From: a bacterium
GTDB lineage: Bacteria > Chloroflexota > Dormibacteria > Dormibacterales > Dormibacteraceae
Direction of reading: 5' to 3'
NCBI GenBank assembly: GCA_004299235.1
Contig: SCQL01000017.1
Location: forward strand, 1 to 64,000
Length of the DNA: 64,000 nucleotides
Numbering within the stretch: position 1 is the stretch's first letter; the number at the start of each line of letters is the position of its first letter. The position numbers and the translations under genes were made by a program. Below are positions 27,428 through 36,168 of this stretch, piece by piece. The notes beneath the pieces were generated by a model. The model made no database searches and was not told the DNA's origin. It saw nothing but the letters and a program-made list of their open reading frames with translations.

Positions 27428-29584
27428 GTGGCTGCCGGCGCATCGCAACACCGTTGGGGCACGTTCGCCCCGGAGGCGGCGGCATGCGCGCTCGCCGCCC
27501 TCGCCTTCGCGACCTGGATGATCTTCGCATTCGGTGGCGAGTTCGTCACCACCGCGGTCGACGATATCGGCGAGGCGGTACCTCCACTGCTGGCGGTGGT
27601 GACCTGTGGGCTCGCCGCCCGGCGGCTGTCGGGGCGGCATCGCATCGCCTGGGGCTTGATCGCCGCCTCAGCGTTGAGCTGGGGCCTCGGTGAGGTCGTC
27701 TGGTCGATCTACGAAGTCGGGTTTGGAATCGTGCTGCCGTTTCCGTCCCCCGCCGACGCCGGCTTCCTGCTCGCGATACCGCTGGAGATCGCCGCGGTCG
27801 GCGCCTTCCTCACCTCAACCACGCGGGTGACCACCCGCGGCCGCGCCGCCGCCGACGGCGCCACCATCGCCCTATCGGTCCTGTTCATCGCCTGGGCTTC
27901 CGTCTATCAGGGCTCGCGATTGACGCCGACGGCTGACGCGCTCACCCTGGCCTACCCCGCCGGGGATATCGTCACCGCCACCCTGTTGATCCTGGCGGTG
28001 CTCCGGACCCCGCGCATCAATCGGGGCACGTTCCTCCTGCTGCTCGGTGGATTCGCCGCGTTCCTGACCGCCGACGGCGCCTTTGCCTACCTGAATGCGA
28101 CCGGGGCTTACAGACTGACCAACCTTGTCGACACCGGCTGGGTCCTCGGCTACCTGCTGATCGCGCTGGCTCCGTTATCGCCCGTCCGCTCGAGCGCGCC
28201 GGTCCAGGAGGAGGGCGCCATCGCGGCCTGGCAGATGGTGGTGACTTGGGCCTGCCTGGCGGCGGTCGGCGTGACCGCCATCGTCTTGACCGCGCGCGGC
28301 CAACCCCCAGATGTCCCCCTTGCCGTCATCGGGACCGCCGTGGGCGTCTCCCTGCTCGCGGGCCAGACGATCTGGTATCTGGACTCGAGTGCGTTGCTGC
28401 GCCAGACCAAGCACGCGGAGTCCGTCCTGCGGGAACGAACCACGCTGCTCAATCAGGTCATCAGCCACGCGCCCATCGGCATTGCGCGGGCCAGCACGGC
28501 CTTCAAGATCATCGACGCCAACCGAGGGCTGGGATCCCTTCTCCATGAGGCGCCGGAGTCGATCATCGGGTCCGCGATCGCCCGCTACGTGGCTCGGGAA
28601 GAGCAGCTGCAAGTGTTCGCCCAGCTGCGGGCTCTGATGACCGGCGAGGCCGAGACGGTCGAAGCGGAGCCCAACCTGGTGCGCCATGACGGCAGCCGCG
28701 TGTGGACGCATCTGATCGCGGCCGCTGTCAAGAAGCCGAGCGGCGAAACGGACTACTTCCTGGCCATGCTCCTGGACGTTGACGACAGGCACCGGGCCGA
28801 CCAGGCGGCGATGGCCAACCTGGAAGGCCTGGAACGCCTCAACCGGCTGAAGAGCGAGTTCGTCTCCATGGTCAGCCACGAGATGCGGACCGCCCTCACC
28901 GGCATCCAGGGGTTCAGCGAGGTCATGCGAGACCAGGCTGTCACCACGGATGAGGTGAAGGAGATCGCCGGCGACATCAACACCGACGCCGAGAGATTGA
29001 ACCGCATGATCACCGAGATGCTGGACCTCGATCGCCTGGAGTCCGGCCGCACAACCCTTCGCCTCGACGCCGTCAACCTCAACCAGACAATTCTGCAAGC
29101 CGTCCAGCGCGGCGCCGTCCTGAGCTCCATGCACCGAATCAACACCGAGCTCGAGGCCGAGCTACCGCTGGTCACCGGCGACGAGGACAGGCTGTTCGAG
29201 GTCCTCACCAACCTCTTGAGCAATGCCGTGAAGTACTCGCCTGGAGGTGAGATTCTCGTCACGAGCCAAGTCCACGAAGACCGCGTCCGGGTCAGCGTTC
29301 GAGACCACGGCCGGGGGATCCCGGCCGACTTCATCGGCCGGCTGTTCAGCCGCTACGAGCGTTACGAGGGCGACTCGAAGTCGAAAGTGATCGGCACCGG
29401 TTTGGGCCTGGCCATCTGCCGGCAGGTGATCGAGATGCACAAGGGCCGGATCTGGGCGGTGAGCACCGTCGGGGAGGGCTCGGAATTCCACTTCGAGATT
29501 CCCACGCGGAAGGCCGAGGCAAGCCGCGGGCGAGATCTCGAGCGGCCTGCCCACAGGAGGAAGTCCGAAAGGCTGACGGCTTAG
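27428..29584 (+). CDS. membrane histidine kinase with PAS domain, paralogue 2
   Basis: A 718-residue sensor kinase with the same architecture as its upstream neighbour: membrane region (VDDIGEAV, GEVVWSIYEVG, PFPSPADAGF), PAS domain, HisKA with SHEMRTALTGIQGFSEV, HATPase (NAVKYSPGGE, RDHGRGIP, GTGLGLAICRQ). The frame stays open well inside the upstream gene, so I choose the GTG at 27428, 10 nt after its stop and behind GGGAGGG; from there the protein lines up with the paralogue. Its stop overlaps that of the converging receiver gene by 4 nt. Confidence 0.9.
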   Translation: MAAGASQHRWGTFAPEAAACALAALAFATWMIFAFGGEFVTTAVDDIGEAVPPLLAVVTCGLAARRLSGRHRIAWGLIAASALSWGLGEVVWSIYEVGFGIVLPFPSPADAGFLLAIPLEIAAVGAFLTSTTRVTTRGRAAADGATIALSVLFIAWASVYQGSRLTPTADALTLAYPAGDIVTATLLILAVLRTPRINRGTFLLLLGGFAAFLTADGAFAYLNATGAYRLTNLVDTGWVLGYLLIALAPLSPVRSSAPVQEEGAIAAWQMVVTWACLAAVGVTAIVLTARGQPPDVPLAVIGTAVGVSLLAGQTIWYLDSSALLRQTKHAESVLRERTTLLNQVISHAPIGIARASTAFKIIDANRGLGSLLHEAPESIIGSAIARYVAREEQLQVFAQLRALMTGEAETVEAEPNLVRHDGSRVWTHLIAAAVKKPSGETDYFLAMLLDVDDRHRADQAAMANLEGLERLNRLKSEFVSMVSHEMRTALTGIQGFSEVMRDQAVTTDEVKEIAGDINTDAERLNRMITEMLDLDRLESGRTTLRLDAVNLNQTILQAVQRGAVLSSMHRINTELEAELPLVTGDEDRLFEVLTNLLSNAVKYSPGGEILVTSQVHEDRVRVSVRDHGRGIPADFIGRLFSRYERYEGDSKSKVIGTGLGLAICRQVIEMHKGRIWAVSTVGEGSEFHFEIPTRKAEASRGRDLERPAHRRKSERLTA

Positions 29585-30018
29585 GGCCCCTTGCCCAGAC
29601 GGCGCTGCAGGGTCTCGTGTGCGTTGGCGAGCTCAGCGTAGAGCTGGCGCGTCCGAAGCAGGTTGCGGGCTCGCAGCAACACCTCCATCCGGTCGAGCGG
29701 CTTGGTGAGGAAGTCGTTCGCGCCGAGGACCAGGGCGCTGTCGCGGGCCGTCTTGCCGGTGTCGCCGGTGAGCACGATCACCGGCAGGAAGCCGAGGCGG
29801 CTGCGCCGCGCCCGCAGGCGGCGCAGGAGCTCAAAGCCATCGGGGTCCGGCATGTGCAGGTCGAGCAGGACTAGGTCGGGCTCGAACTCTTCAAACGCGC
29901 GTTCCGCCTGCTTCGAGTCGCTGAGCCCGCGGATTTGCGTGGCCTCCTTCGCCAGGAACCTCTCGAGGGTGACGACGTCATCAGGATTGTCATCGATGAT
30001 CAGTACCCGAGCGCTCAC
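29581..30018 (-). CDS. stand-alone response regulator receiver
   Basis: A 145-residue receiver: IDDNPDD acidic pair, phospho-acceptor Asp in LVLLDLHMPDPDG, Thr in VLTGDTG and Lys in LTKPLDR. A short helical tail (LYAELANAHETLQRR) may be a coiled coil. Its start overlaps the end of the hybrid kinase gene (ATGA), so the hybrid kinase is its likely phosphodonor. Confidence 0.88.
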   Translation of the reverse strand: MSARVLIIDDNPDDVVTLERFLAKEATQIRGLSDSKQAERAFEEFEPDLVLLDLHMPDPDGFELLRRLRARRSRLGFLPVIVLTGDTGKTARDSALVLGANDFLTKPLDRMEVLLRARNLLRTRQLYAELANAHETLQRRLGKGP

Positions 30019-32042
30019 TCTCGGGCCTCCAGCACCTGCCGGACCCTCGCCAGCAAGGCCGGCTCGGTGAAAGGCTTCTCGAGCAACACCACCCCGGGTT
30101 CCAGAGTGCCTGAGGCGCCGAACGCGGGCTGCGCATAACCGGACATGAAGAGAACGCGGATGCCGGGCCGCAAGGCGACGATACGTTCCGCAAGCTCCTT
30201 GCCCTGCATGAAAGGCATGACGACATCGGTCAATACGAGATCGATGTCGCCGGCGTGGCGCCGAACGGCTTCCAGGGCCTCACGGCCGTTGGGGGCGACC
30301 ATGACCTGGTATCCGTTGCGGGTGAGTATTCGCTCCACCACCTCGCGGACATCGTCGGCATCCTCCACCACAAGGATGGTTCCGCCGGCGGCCGTGCCCT
30401 CCGCCGGGCCGGCCTGCGGCGGTGGCGGAGGGACTTGGTTCGTGGCCGGAAGAAGAGTGATCACCCGCGTTCCGATGCCCGGCTCCGAATTGATGGCCAC
30501 ATGCCCGCCGGCCTGGGTCACGATCCCGTACAGGTTCGAGAGTCCGAGGCCGGCGCTTTCGCCCTTCGGCTTGGTCGTGAAGAAAGGCTCGAATGCACGG
30601 CGCAATGTCTCGGCGTCCATCCCGGTGCCGGAATCGCTGACCCCGAGCCGGACGTAGCGGCCCGGCTTGAGTCCGGGCCGGCCCGCCGCATACGTCTCGT
30701 CCACCACCGTGTTCTGGGTATCGACCGTGAGCCTTCCCCCCTGGCCCATGGCATCTCGCGCATTGACGGCCAGGTTGGTCAACACCTGCTCGAGCTGGCC
30801 CGGGTCGATCAGGACCGGCCACAGATCCGTGCCCAAATTCGTCACGAACTCGACGTGCTCGCCCAGCGTGCGTCGCAAAAGCGGTTCCAGCTCGCTCACC
30901 ACGGAATTGATGTTGAGCGCGCGGGGCTGAACGACGTCTCGGCGAGCAAAGGCAAGCAGCTGGTGCGTCAGACGAGCGGCGCTCTGGCCCGCGCGTTCAA
31001 TGCGTTCAACGTCTTTCAAGACCGGTTGCCAGCGCTCTCCATCCGCCTGGTGGGCCTCCGCCTCGACTTTTTCTTTGACGAAGAGGGCGAAATTGAGAAT
31101 CACACCCAGAAGGTTGTTGAAGTCGTGGGCCACACCGCCCGCCAGCTGCCCCACGGCGTCGAGACGCTGCGATTGCCTGAGCAGCTCTTCAAGGCGCCGC
31201 TTCTCGGTCACGTCCTGTGCCATCACGAGTCGAGCCGCGCGGTTGTTGAACGTGACGGCGTGGGAGATGACCTCGACCTCGATTTTCGTGCCGTCCTTGG
31301 CGAGATGCACCCACGGGCCGGACCGGCGCAGAGCGTCGGTCCTTGACATGGTCGCCTCGGGGGCGGGTAGCGAGTCAGGCGCGATCACCCTCTCGAGGCT
31401 CATCCCCTGGAACTCGGCTCGCGAGTACCCGTAACGCCGCACCGCCGCTTCGTTGGCCTCGACGAACAACAAGGTCTCCTCGTCGTAGACCCACATCGGC
31501 TCAGGGTGGTTGTCGAACAGAAGCCTGTAGTTGTGCTCCGCAAGGCGCAGCTCCTCGCGCGCGGCCTCCAGCTTTTGCACCTCTTCGTATAACTTCGCCG
31601 ACAGCAGCCGCAGGTGCTCGGTGTAGAAGTTTTGGGCCTGGACCTTGGCCCCATTCACAGGCGGCGCTTCCTGACCCACGGCGAGGGCGTCCTTGACGGC
31701 ATCGAGGAACGCCTGCGGCTCCGTGGGCTTGATCAGGACGTGGCGTACACCCATGGAGCCCGCGACTCGACGCACTTCGCCGTCCAGGAAATGCGCGGTC
31801 TGCAGCACGATCGGTGTCGCTGCCACAGAGGCATCGCGGCGGATGGCGTCGACCAGCTCGTAGCCGTCCAGCGAAGGCAGTATCAAATCGCTGATCAAAA
31901 GGTGAGGTCTTTCCTTGCGCACGAGCTCCAGGGCGACCTGGCCGTCGCCGGCGAGCACGACGCGGTGGCCCGCTTGCTCCAGCAGAACGGCCATCAGGCG
32001 GCGGTCGGCTTCGTTGTCATCAACGACGATGACCGTGGCCAT
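30015..32042 (-). CDS. hybrid histidine kinase REC-PAS-HisKA-HATPase-REC
   Basis: A 675-residue cytoplasmic kinase with receivers at both ends. REC1 (1-120; Asp in LLISDLILPSLDG, Lys in LIKPTEPQ), a coiled linker, PAS (about 160-285), HisKA with His in GGVAHDFNNLLGVI, HATPase (NLAVNARDAM, DSGTGM, GLGLSNLYGIV), and REC2 (about 555-672; Asp in LVLTDVVMP, Lys in LEKPFTE). There are no membrane helices, so it senses an internal cue, or receives phosphate through REC1. It is coupled to the single receiver gene just downstream. Confidence 0.92.
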   Translation of the reverse strand: MATVIVVDDNEADRRLMAVLLEQAGHRVVLAGDGQVALELVRKERPHLLISDLILPSLDGYELVDAIRRDASVAATPIVLQTAHFLDGEVRRVAGSMGVRHVLIKPTEPQAFLDAVKDALAVGQEAPPVNGAKVQAQNFYTEHLRLLSAKLYEEVQKLEAAREELRLAEHNYRLLFDNHPEPMWVYDEETLLFVEANEAAVRRYGYSRAEFQGMSLERVIAPDSLPAPEATMSRTDALRRSGPWVHLAKDGTKIEVEVISHAVTFNNRAARLVMAQDVTEKRRLEELLRQSQRLDAVGQLAGGVAHDFNNLLGVILNFALFVKEKVEAEAHQADGERWQPVLKDVERIERAGQSAARLTHQLLAFARRDVVQPRALNINSVVSELEPLLRRTLGEHVEFVTNLGTDLWPVLIDPGQLEQVLTNLAVNARDAMGQGGRLTVDTQNTVVDETYAAGRPGLKPGRYVRLGVSDSGTGMDAETLRRAFEPFFTTKPKGESAGLGLSNLYGIVTQAGGHVAINSEPGIGTRVITLLPATNQVPPPPPQAGPAEGTAAGGTILVVEDADDVREVVERILTRNGYQVMVAPNGREALEAVRRHAGDIDLVLTDVVMPFMQGKELAERIVALRPGIRVLFMSGYAQPAFGASGTLEPGVVLLEKPFTEPALLARVRQVLEARE

Positions 32043-32200
32043 TCAGCCTCCGGCGCACCGTCCACGATCTGCGCGAACACGGCCGGTCAGGGACTCCATC
32101 TGCTGGTTGACTGTACTCGGCGTTAAGTGCTGTCGGGCCCCCGCGCCGGGCCCGTGGCCAAGTTTTATTTAATGGGCCGATTAAGGCAACTTATCGCTGC

Positions 32201-33139
32201 TCAAGTGATCAGCTCCCCGTCCGCCCGCGCGTCCTCGCGCAGGCCCACCTCGTCGACCACCTGGAGAAGCCTGGCCAGCGCCGGCGACGGGTCGTCCTGG
32301 CGGCAGACCACACCCAATTCGAAAAGGGGCGCCGGGGCAAGCCGCCGGTAGAGGATGCCCGGGGTGCCGACATTTGAGGCGTAATTTCGGGAGGTCAGGG
32401 TGATCGCGGACCCGGACCGGAGCACCAGCTCAACGGCCTGGTCGCCGGGCTCGTAGGCGACGACTTTGGGCTGAGTCGCCGTGTTGCGGGTGAACCACGA
32501 CCTGAGGCTGGCGGCCAGCCCCGGGTTCAAACGGGGGGGAAACAGAATCAGTTCCTCTCCGCGGAGGTCGCCGGCGGGTATCGGGTCGAGTCCCGCGAGC
32601 CGGTGCCCGACAGGCAACACCGCGACCATCTCGCCGCGGCCCACCGGCCGGTAGGCGATCCCATCTGGGAAGTCGCCCGCGGTGGCGATGAAGGCCAGGT
32701 CCAGCTCGCCGTCCACGACCCGCTCGATGTTCAAGCGCGAGTAGGCGAACGAGGTTTCAAGCTCCACATGCGGATGGCGACGCCGGAACTCCGTGACGAT
32801 CGTGGCGGGAATCGCCACGTCGATGTGCGCCACGTAAGCGATGCGCAGCTTCCCCGCTCCGGTGGCCGCCCTCGTCTTCACGTCCCGAACCGCTTCATCC
32901 GCGATCTGGACCAGGCGTCTGGCGTAGGGCAGGAGGAACTCGCCGGTCGCGGTCAGCTGGACGTCTCTGGCGCTGCGCACCAGCAGCTCCGCACCCACCT
33001 CGCGCTCCAGGGCCTGGATCCTCTGCGAGACGGCCGGTTGGGTCATGTTCAGCCTGGTCGCGGCCCGGCCGAAGTGCCCCTCCTTGGCGACCATCAAGAA
33101 GGTCCTCAGCTGGCGGAGCTCCAGGCTGGATCCGTCCAC
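32201..33139 (-). CDS. LysR-family transcriptional regulator
   Basis: A 312-residue regulator: winged helix-turn-helix at about residues 8-65 (LRQLRTFLMVAKEGHFGRAA, TQPAVSQRIQALE), then the two-lobed effector domain (LRIAYVAHIDVAIPATIV). The start is GTG. It has no divergent target gene next to it, which is unusual for LysR proteins; the neighbours on both sides are two-component genes, so the regulated genes are unknown. Confidence 0.92.
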   Translation of the reverse strand: MDGSSLELRQLRTFLMVAKEGHFGRAATRLNMTQPAVSQRIQALEREVGAELLVRSARDVQLTATGEFLLPYARRLVQIADEAVRDVKTRAATGAGKLRIAYVAHIDVAIPATIVTEFRRRHPHVELETSFAYSRLNIERVVDGELDLAFIATAGDFPDGIAYRPVGRGEMVAVLPVGHRLAGLDPIPAGDLRGEELILFPPRLNPGLAASLRSWFTRNTATQPKVVAYEPGDQAVELVLRSGSAITLTSRNYASNVGTPGILYRRLAPAPLFELGVVCRQDDPSPALARLLQVVDEVGLREDARADGELIT

Positions 33140-33234
33140 GGGCTAAACCCAGCGTTAGCGTACCGCTTTGCGGTCGGCACGAATGAGTTAAGTGGATTTG
33201 TTTTGCCGCCGCGGCCCCGCGTCGCGGCTGCGTT

Positions 33235-33891
33235 CTAGACCTCGACCAGCCCCTTCTTGACGGCGTAGAGCACGGCCTGGGACCGGTCGGAGATGCCGAG
33301 CTTCTCGTACGTGTTGCTGACGTGGTTGCGAACCGTCTTCTCGCTGATCTTGAGGCGGTAGGCGATCTGCTTGTTGGCCATGCCGTTGGCGAGTAGCTTA
33401 AGGATCTCGATCTCGCGGTTGGTCAGGCCGTCGTAGAACTCTTTGGGAGTGGTCGTGCCGGTCAGCATCTCGAGCACCCGGTTGGCGACGGCGCTCGCCA
33501 TCACGCGCTCGCCCGACATGACCGCAACGATGCTGCTGATGATCGCCGCCGCCGATGAGTCTTTGAGCACATATCCACTCGCGCCGGCCTTCAGCGCCTG
33601 GATGACCTGGCTGTCGGTTTCGAACGTGGTCAGGACCAGGACCCTGACTCCGGGCACCGTCTCAATGATCTGCCGGGTCGCCTCGATCCCGTCGACGTTG
33701 GGCATCTTGACGTCCATGAGGACGACGTCGGGCTTGAGCTTGGCCGCCTGCTTGACCGCATCCGCACCGTCGACCGCCTGGCCCACGACCTCCACCCGCT
33801 CGTCTTCGGCGAGAAGGCTGGTGAGACCGGTCCGGAACAGTGTCTGATCGTCAACGACGAGCACGCGCGCGGCCGTGGCGCTGACCGTCAT
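33235..33891 (-). CDS. NarL/LuxR-type response regulator
   Basis: A 218-residue DNA-binding response regulator. Receiver at 8-125 (Asp in VVLMDVKMPNVDG, Lys in VLKDSSA), LuxR helix-turn-helix at about 150-215 (LTNREIEILKLLANGMANKQIAYRLKISEKTV split across the turn). Its start overlaps the stop of the kinase gene upstream (ATGA), making a classical cognate pair. Confidence 0.94.
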   Translation of the reverse strand: MTVSATAARVLVVDDQTLFRTGLTSLLAEDERVEVVGQAVDGADAVKQAAKLKPDVVLMDVKMPNVDGIEATRQIIETVPGVRVLVLTTFETDSQVIQALKAGASGYVLKDSSAAAIISSIVAVMSGERVMASAVANRVLEMLTGTTTPKEFYDGLTNREIEILKLLANGMANKQIAYRLKISEKTVRNHVSNTYEKLGISDRSQAVLYAVKKGLVEV

Positions 33892-34613
33892 GCGGAGGCG
33901 ACCATGAAGTGTCCCGAGCCCGACGAACCCTGGGGAATGATCTGTCCTTTCGGAAACACGGCGTGCACCGTCGTCCCGCCCCCGGCGTCGCTGTCAATCT
34001 GCAGCCGGCCGCCCAAAAACAGCGCTCGCTCTTTCATGCCGACCGTCCCCAGGCCCACCGGCCGGGACAGGTCGGTGTCAAGGCCGCGGCCGTCGTCGCC
34101 CACGACCAGGGCCAGCTCGTTGTCCGAATGCGGCTCGAGCACGATGTGCACGGTTCGCGCGCCACTGTGCATCCGCACATTGGCGAGAGCCTCTTCGACG
34201 ATGCGGTAGAGATTCAGGGAGGCGGGCGGTGTCAGGGTCTCAGGCCAGCCCGGCTTGACATCGAGCTCGGCGGTGATCCGAGTCTTGGATTCGAACCGCT
34301 CGATCAATGCGGCCAGCGCGTCGACAAAGCTGTCCCCGACCTGGTCCTCGCCCCTGAGATCATGAAGCAGCTGTCGAAGGCTTGCCAGGACCTGCCGCGT
34401 CGAGTTCTGGACCATGTCCAGCTCTCGCAGCACGTCTTCCCATTCGACCTGCACCGACCTGAAGTTCTCCACGTCGACGAGCATTCCAGTCAGCGTCTGG
34501 GCGACTCGGTCGTGCAGCTCGCGGGCCACCAAACGCCTGACGTCCTGCTCGATGATCGCCTTTCGACTCGAAGTCTTCGACCGGCGATGGGCCGTCAAAT
34601 ACGGCGTGGCCAT
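33888..34613 (-). CDS. NarX/DesK-type sensor histidine kinase, soluble
   Basis: A 241-residue kinase consisting almost only of the HisKA_3 dimerisation helix (phospho-His in RELHDRVAQTL) and a HATPase domain (NLYRIVEEALANVRMHSGA, DDGRGLD, GTVGMKERA). It lacks a membrane region and any recognised sensor domain, so the signal must come from a partner or from the 25-residue N-terminus. Cognate of the overlapping LuxR-type regulator. Confidence 0.92.
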   Translation of the reverse strand: MATPYLTAHRRSKTSSRKAIIEQDVRRLVARELHDRVAQTLTGMLVDVENFRSVQVEWEDVLRELDMVQNSTRQVLASLRQLLHDLRGEDQVGDSFVDALAALIERFESKTRITAELDVKPGWPETLTPPASLNLYRIVEEALANVRMHSGARTVHIVLEPHSDNELALVVGDDGRGLDTDLSRPVGLGTVGMKERALFLGGRLQIDSDAGGGTTVHAVFPKGQIIPQGSSGSGHFMVASA

Positions 34614-34655
34614 CTCTCATGCTCTCCTACCACGTGTAGACCGAACCATGAATCC

Positions 34656-34690
34656 GGTTTGTTAAAGCGGAGTCCGGCGGGGACTTCCGC
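34656..34690 (-). terminator. hairpin terminator after the response regulator gene at 34804
   Basis: On the minus strand GCGGAAGTCC (34690-34681) pairs with GGACTCCGC (34675-34667) with one bulged base and a 5-nt loop, and TTTAAC follows at once. This is a plausible intrinsic terminator 114 nt behind the stop of the minus-strand response-regulator gene. It also lies upstream of the kinase gene at 34613, so it insulates the two units or acts as an attenuator. Confidence 0.5.
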
Positions 34691-34758
34691 CGCTCAATAG
34701 GACGCGCTGGGATATTGCCCCTGAGGCTAACGACCCAATCGCAACTGGTCAATGGGCA

Positions 34759-34791
34759 GAAATGACCATTTCCGTTAATTAAGAGGAAATG
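34759..34791. promoter_or_regulatory. triple half-site palindrome in AT-rich spacer
   Basis: GAAATG at 34759-34764 and CATTTC at 34767-34772 form a perfect 14-bp palindrome, and a further GAAATG occurs at 34786-34791 across a TTAATTAA core. Three copies of the same half-site in alternating orientation in an AT-rich patch suggest an operator. It lies between a LuxR-type regulator and the kinase/LuxR pair, both on the minus strand. Confidence 0.35.
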
Positions 34792-34803
34792 ATCCTCACC
34801 CAA

Positions 34804-35478
34804 TTAACGCAGCGACCCGCCGACCCCGAACGGGCGACCCGACGTTTCCGCGTTGACCACCGCCACCGCCTGAGCCCGGGTGCGGACATCCAGCTTTTTG
34901 AGGACCTGCTGGACGTGCTTGTTGACGGTCGTTAGCGAAACCCCCAGCCGCGCCGCGATTTCTTTGTTGGTGCGCCCCCTGCGCAGCTCGGCCAGCACCT
35001 CCCGCTCTCGCCTGGTCAATCCGCGTCGCGAAGAGATCAGCGTGCCGTTGGCGTCCTGCCTTGATCCAAGCATGTTGGTGAAAGCCAACGTGCCCAAGTT
35101 GGGTGATGCCAGGCCGCGAATCACAGCCACCATGTCGGCGACCGCAAGATCCTTGGGGAGGTAGCCGCTCGCGCCGGCAGCCCGTACAGCCGTCGCCACC
35201 TCCCCGTCGACCGAAGCCGAAATCACGATCACCTTGACCGAGTCATACCTTGCCCTCACCGCCTTGGTGGCCGCCAGGGCGTCCTGGTCGGGGCCCAGGT
35301 TGAGGTCCATCAGGATGACGTCCACTGGACAGGCTTCGAGCATCTGGAGCAGCTCGGTTGCCGAGCCCAATTCCCACAGCACGGTCAGGTCGTATTCGCG
35401 CTCGAACGTGCGCATCAGTCCCAGTCGGAAGACTGGATGATCGTCGACGATACCGAGACGGATCAGCCTCCGGTTCAT
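34804..35478 (-). CDS. NarL/LuxR-type response regulator
   Basis: A 224-residue regulator. Receiver at 5-120 (DDHP, Asp in VILMDLNLGPDQDA, Lys in LPKDLAV) and a LuxR helix-turn-helix at about 155-215 (LTRREREVLAELRRGRTN, then VNKHVQQVLKKL). I start at the ATG at 35478 (MNRRLIRLGIVDDHP); the frame is open 12 codons further. No kinase is adjacent on its own transcript, so its partner may be one of the other kinases of this island. Confidence 0.92.
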   Translation of the reverse strand: MNRRLIRLGIVDDHPVFRLGLMRTFEREYDLTVLWELGSATELLQMLEACPVDVILMDLNLGPDQDALAATKAVRARYDSVKVIVISASVDGEVATAVRAAGASGYLPKDLAVADMVAVIRGLASPNLGTLAFTNMLGSRQDANGTLISSRRGLTRREREVLAELRRGRTNKEIAARLGVSLTTVNKHVQQVLKKLDVRTRAQAVAVVNAETSGRPFGVGGSLR

Positions 35479-35616
35479 CGCGGGCCCCAACCTCCGGGTA
35501 CCGAGTCGCAACATACACCCGAATCGCGCTCAGAGGCGCGTCCGCAAATCGCATCCTTGCTTCACCTGGAATCGACCAACGCATCGTGATCCCGGATGGA
35601 TTCGCGAGCCCCGGTC

Positions 35617-36006
35617 TTACCTTTGCTTGGAGCTCGGTACGACCTCGTCCAGAGACGACTTCAGCCGATACAACGCCTCGGCCGGCAGGGGCGCCTCTTC
35701 GAGCCAGGCAAAGAAGGCGTCGGCGATCCGCCGCCACACGGCTATCTGGCGGGCCATGCAATTGTTCCAGTAAGACTTGGACCAGGCGGCGGCGGCGAGC
35801 CAACCGGAGATGAGGCAGCACAAGGCTCCCGTCCCGACCTGCAGCCAGCCGGACCAGCTGTCGGGCTTCAGTCCGGTCAGGATCATGACGCCGAGACCGA
35901 GGTTGGCCAGCACTCCAAGCGGTATGAAAACGCCGTAGAAGAGTCGCTCCGAACGCTTGCGGGACGTGGGCGGCAAGCGGCCCGCGGGCCGCCCTGGGCG
36001 TGCCAT
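35617..36006 (-). CDS. hypothetical small membrane protein
   Basis: A 129-residue protein, not recognised. The basic N-terminus (MARPGRPAGRLPP) is followed by two membrane helices (about 28-50 and 57-78) and a helical, cytoplasmic C-terminal domain (YWNNCMARQIAVWRRIADAFF). The frame remains open upstream, but the ATG at 36006 sits at the natural beginning of the charged N-terminus. It is divergent from the pilus operon across a palindrome-bearing region, and could share regulation with it. Confidence 0.6.
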   Translation of the reverse strand: MARPGRPAGRLPPTSRKRSERLFYGVFIPLGVLANLGLGVMILTGLKPDSWSGWLQVGTGALCCLISGWLAAAAWSKSYWNNCMARQIAVWRRIADAFFAWLEEAPLPAEALYRLKSSLDEVVPSSKQR

Positions 36007-36053
36007 CGCACCGAGAGTGACACGCGGCGAGACGTTTACAAATGAGACGAATG

Positions 36054-36067
36054 TCCCACCGGTGGGA
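36054..36067. promoter_or_regulatory. perfect 14-bp palindrome upstream of the pilus operon
   Basis: TCCCACCGGTGGGA is a perfect inverted repeat with no spacer, 48 nt upstream of the small membrane protein start and 102 nt upstream of pilB. Its place in a divergent promoter region suggests a binding site for a dimeric regulator. Half-site CCACC/GGTGG recurs in the palindrome at 57590-57602. Confidence 0.4.
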
Positions 36068-36168
36068 TGCCCATCACTTGAGGTGAAACGGGCCTCAGGA
36101 TTCGGGCCCGGGCGAGACCGGGACAAACGACCCAGGTGGTCGGGTAACTCCCATTACCAAGCGCGCCC

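Noticed and set aside
32135-32153. GGGCCC-N7-GGGCCC hairpin followed by a T-rich stretch, looking like a terminator
   Set aside because: The T-rich side faces the plus strand, where no gene ends; both neighbours are on the minus strand.
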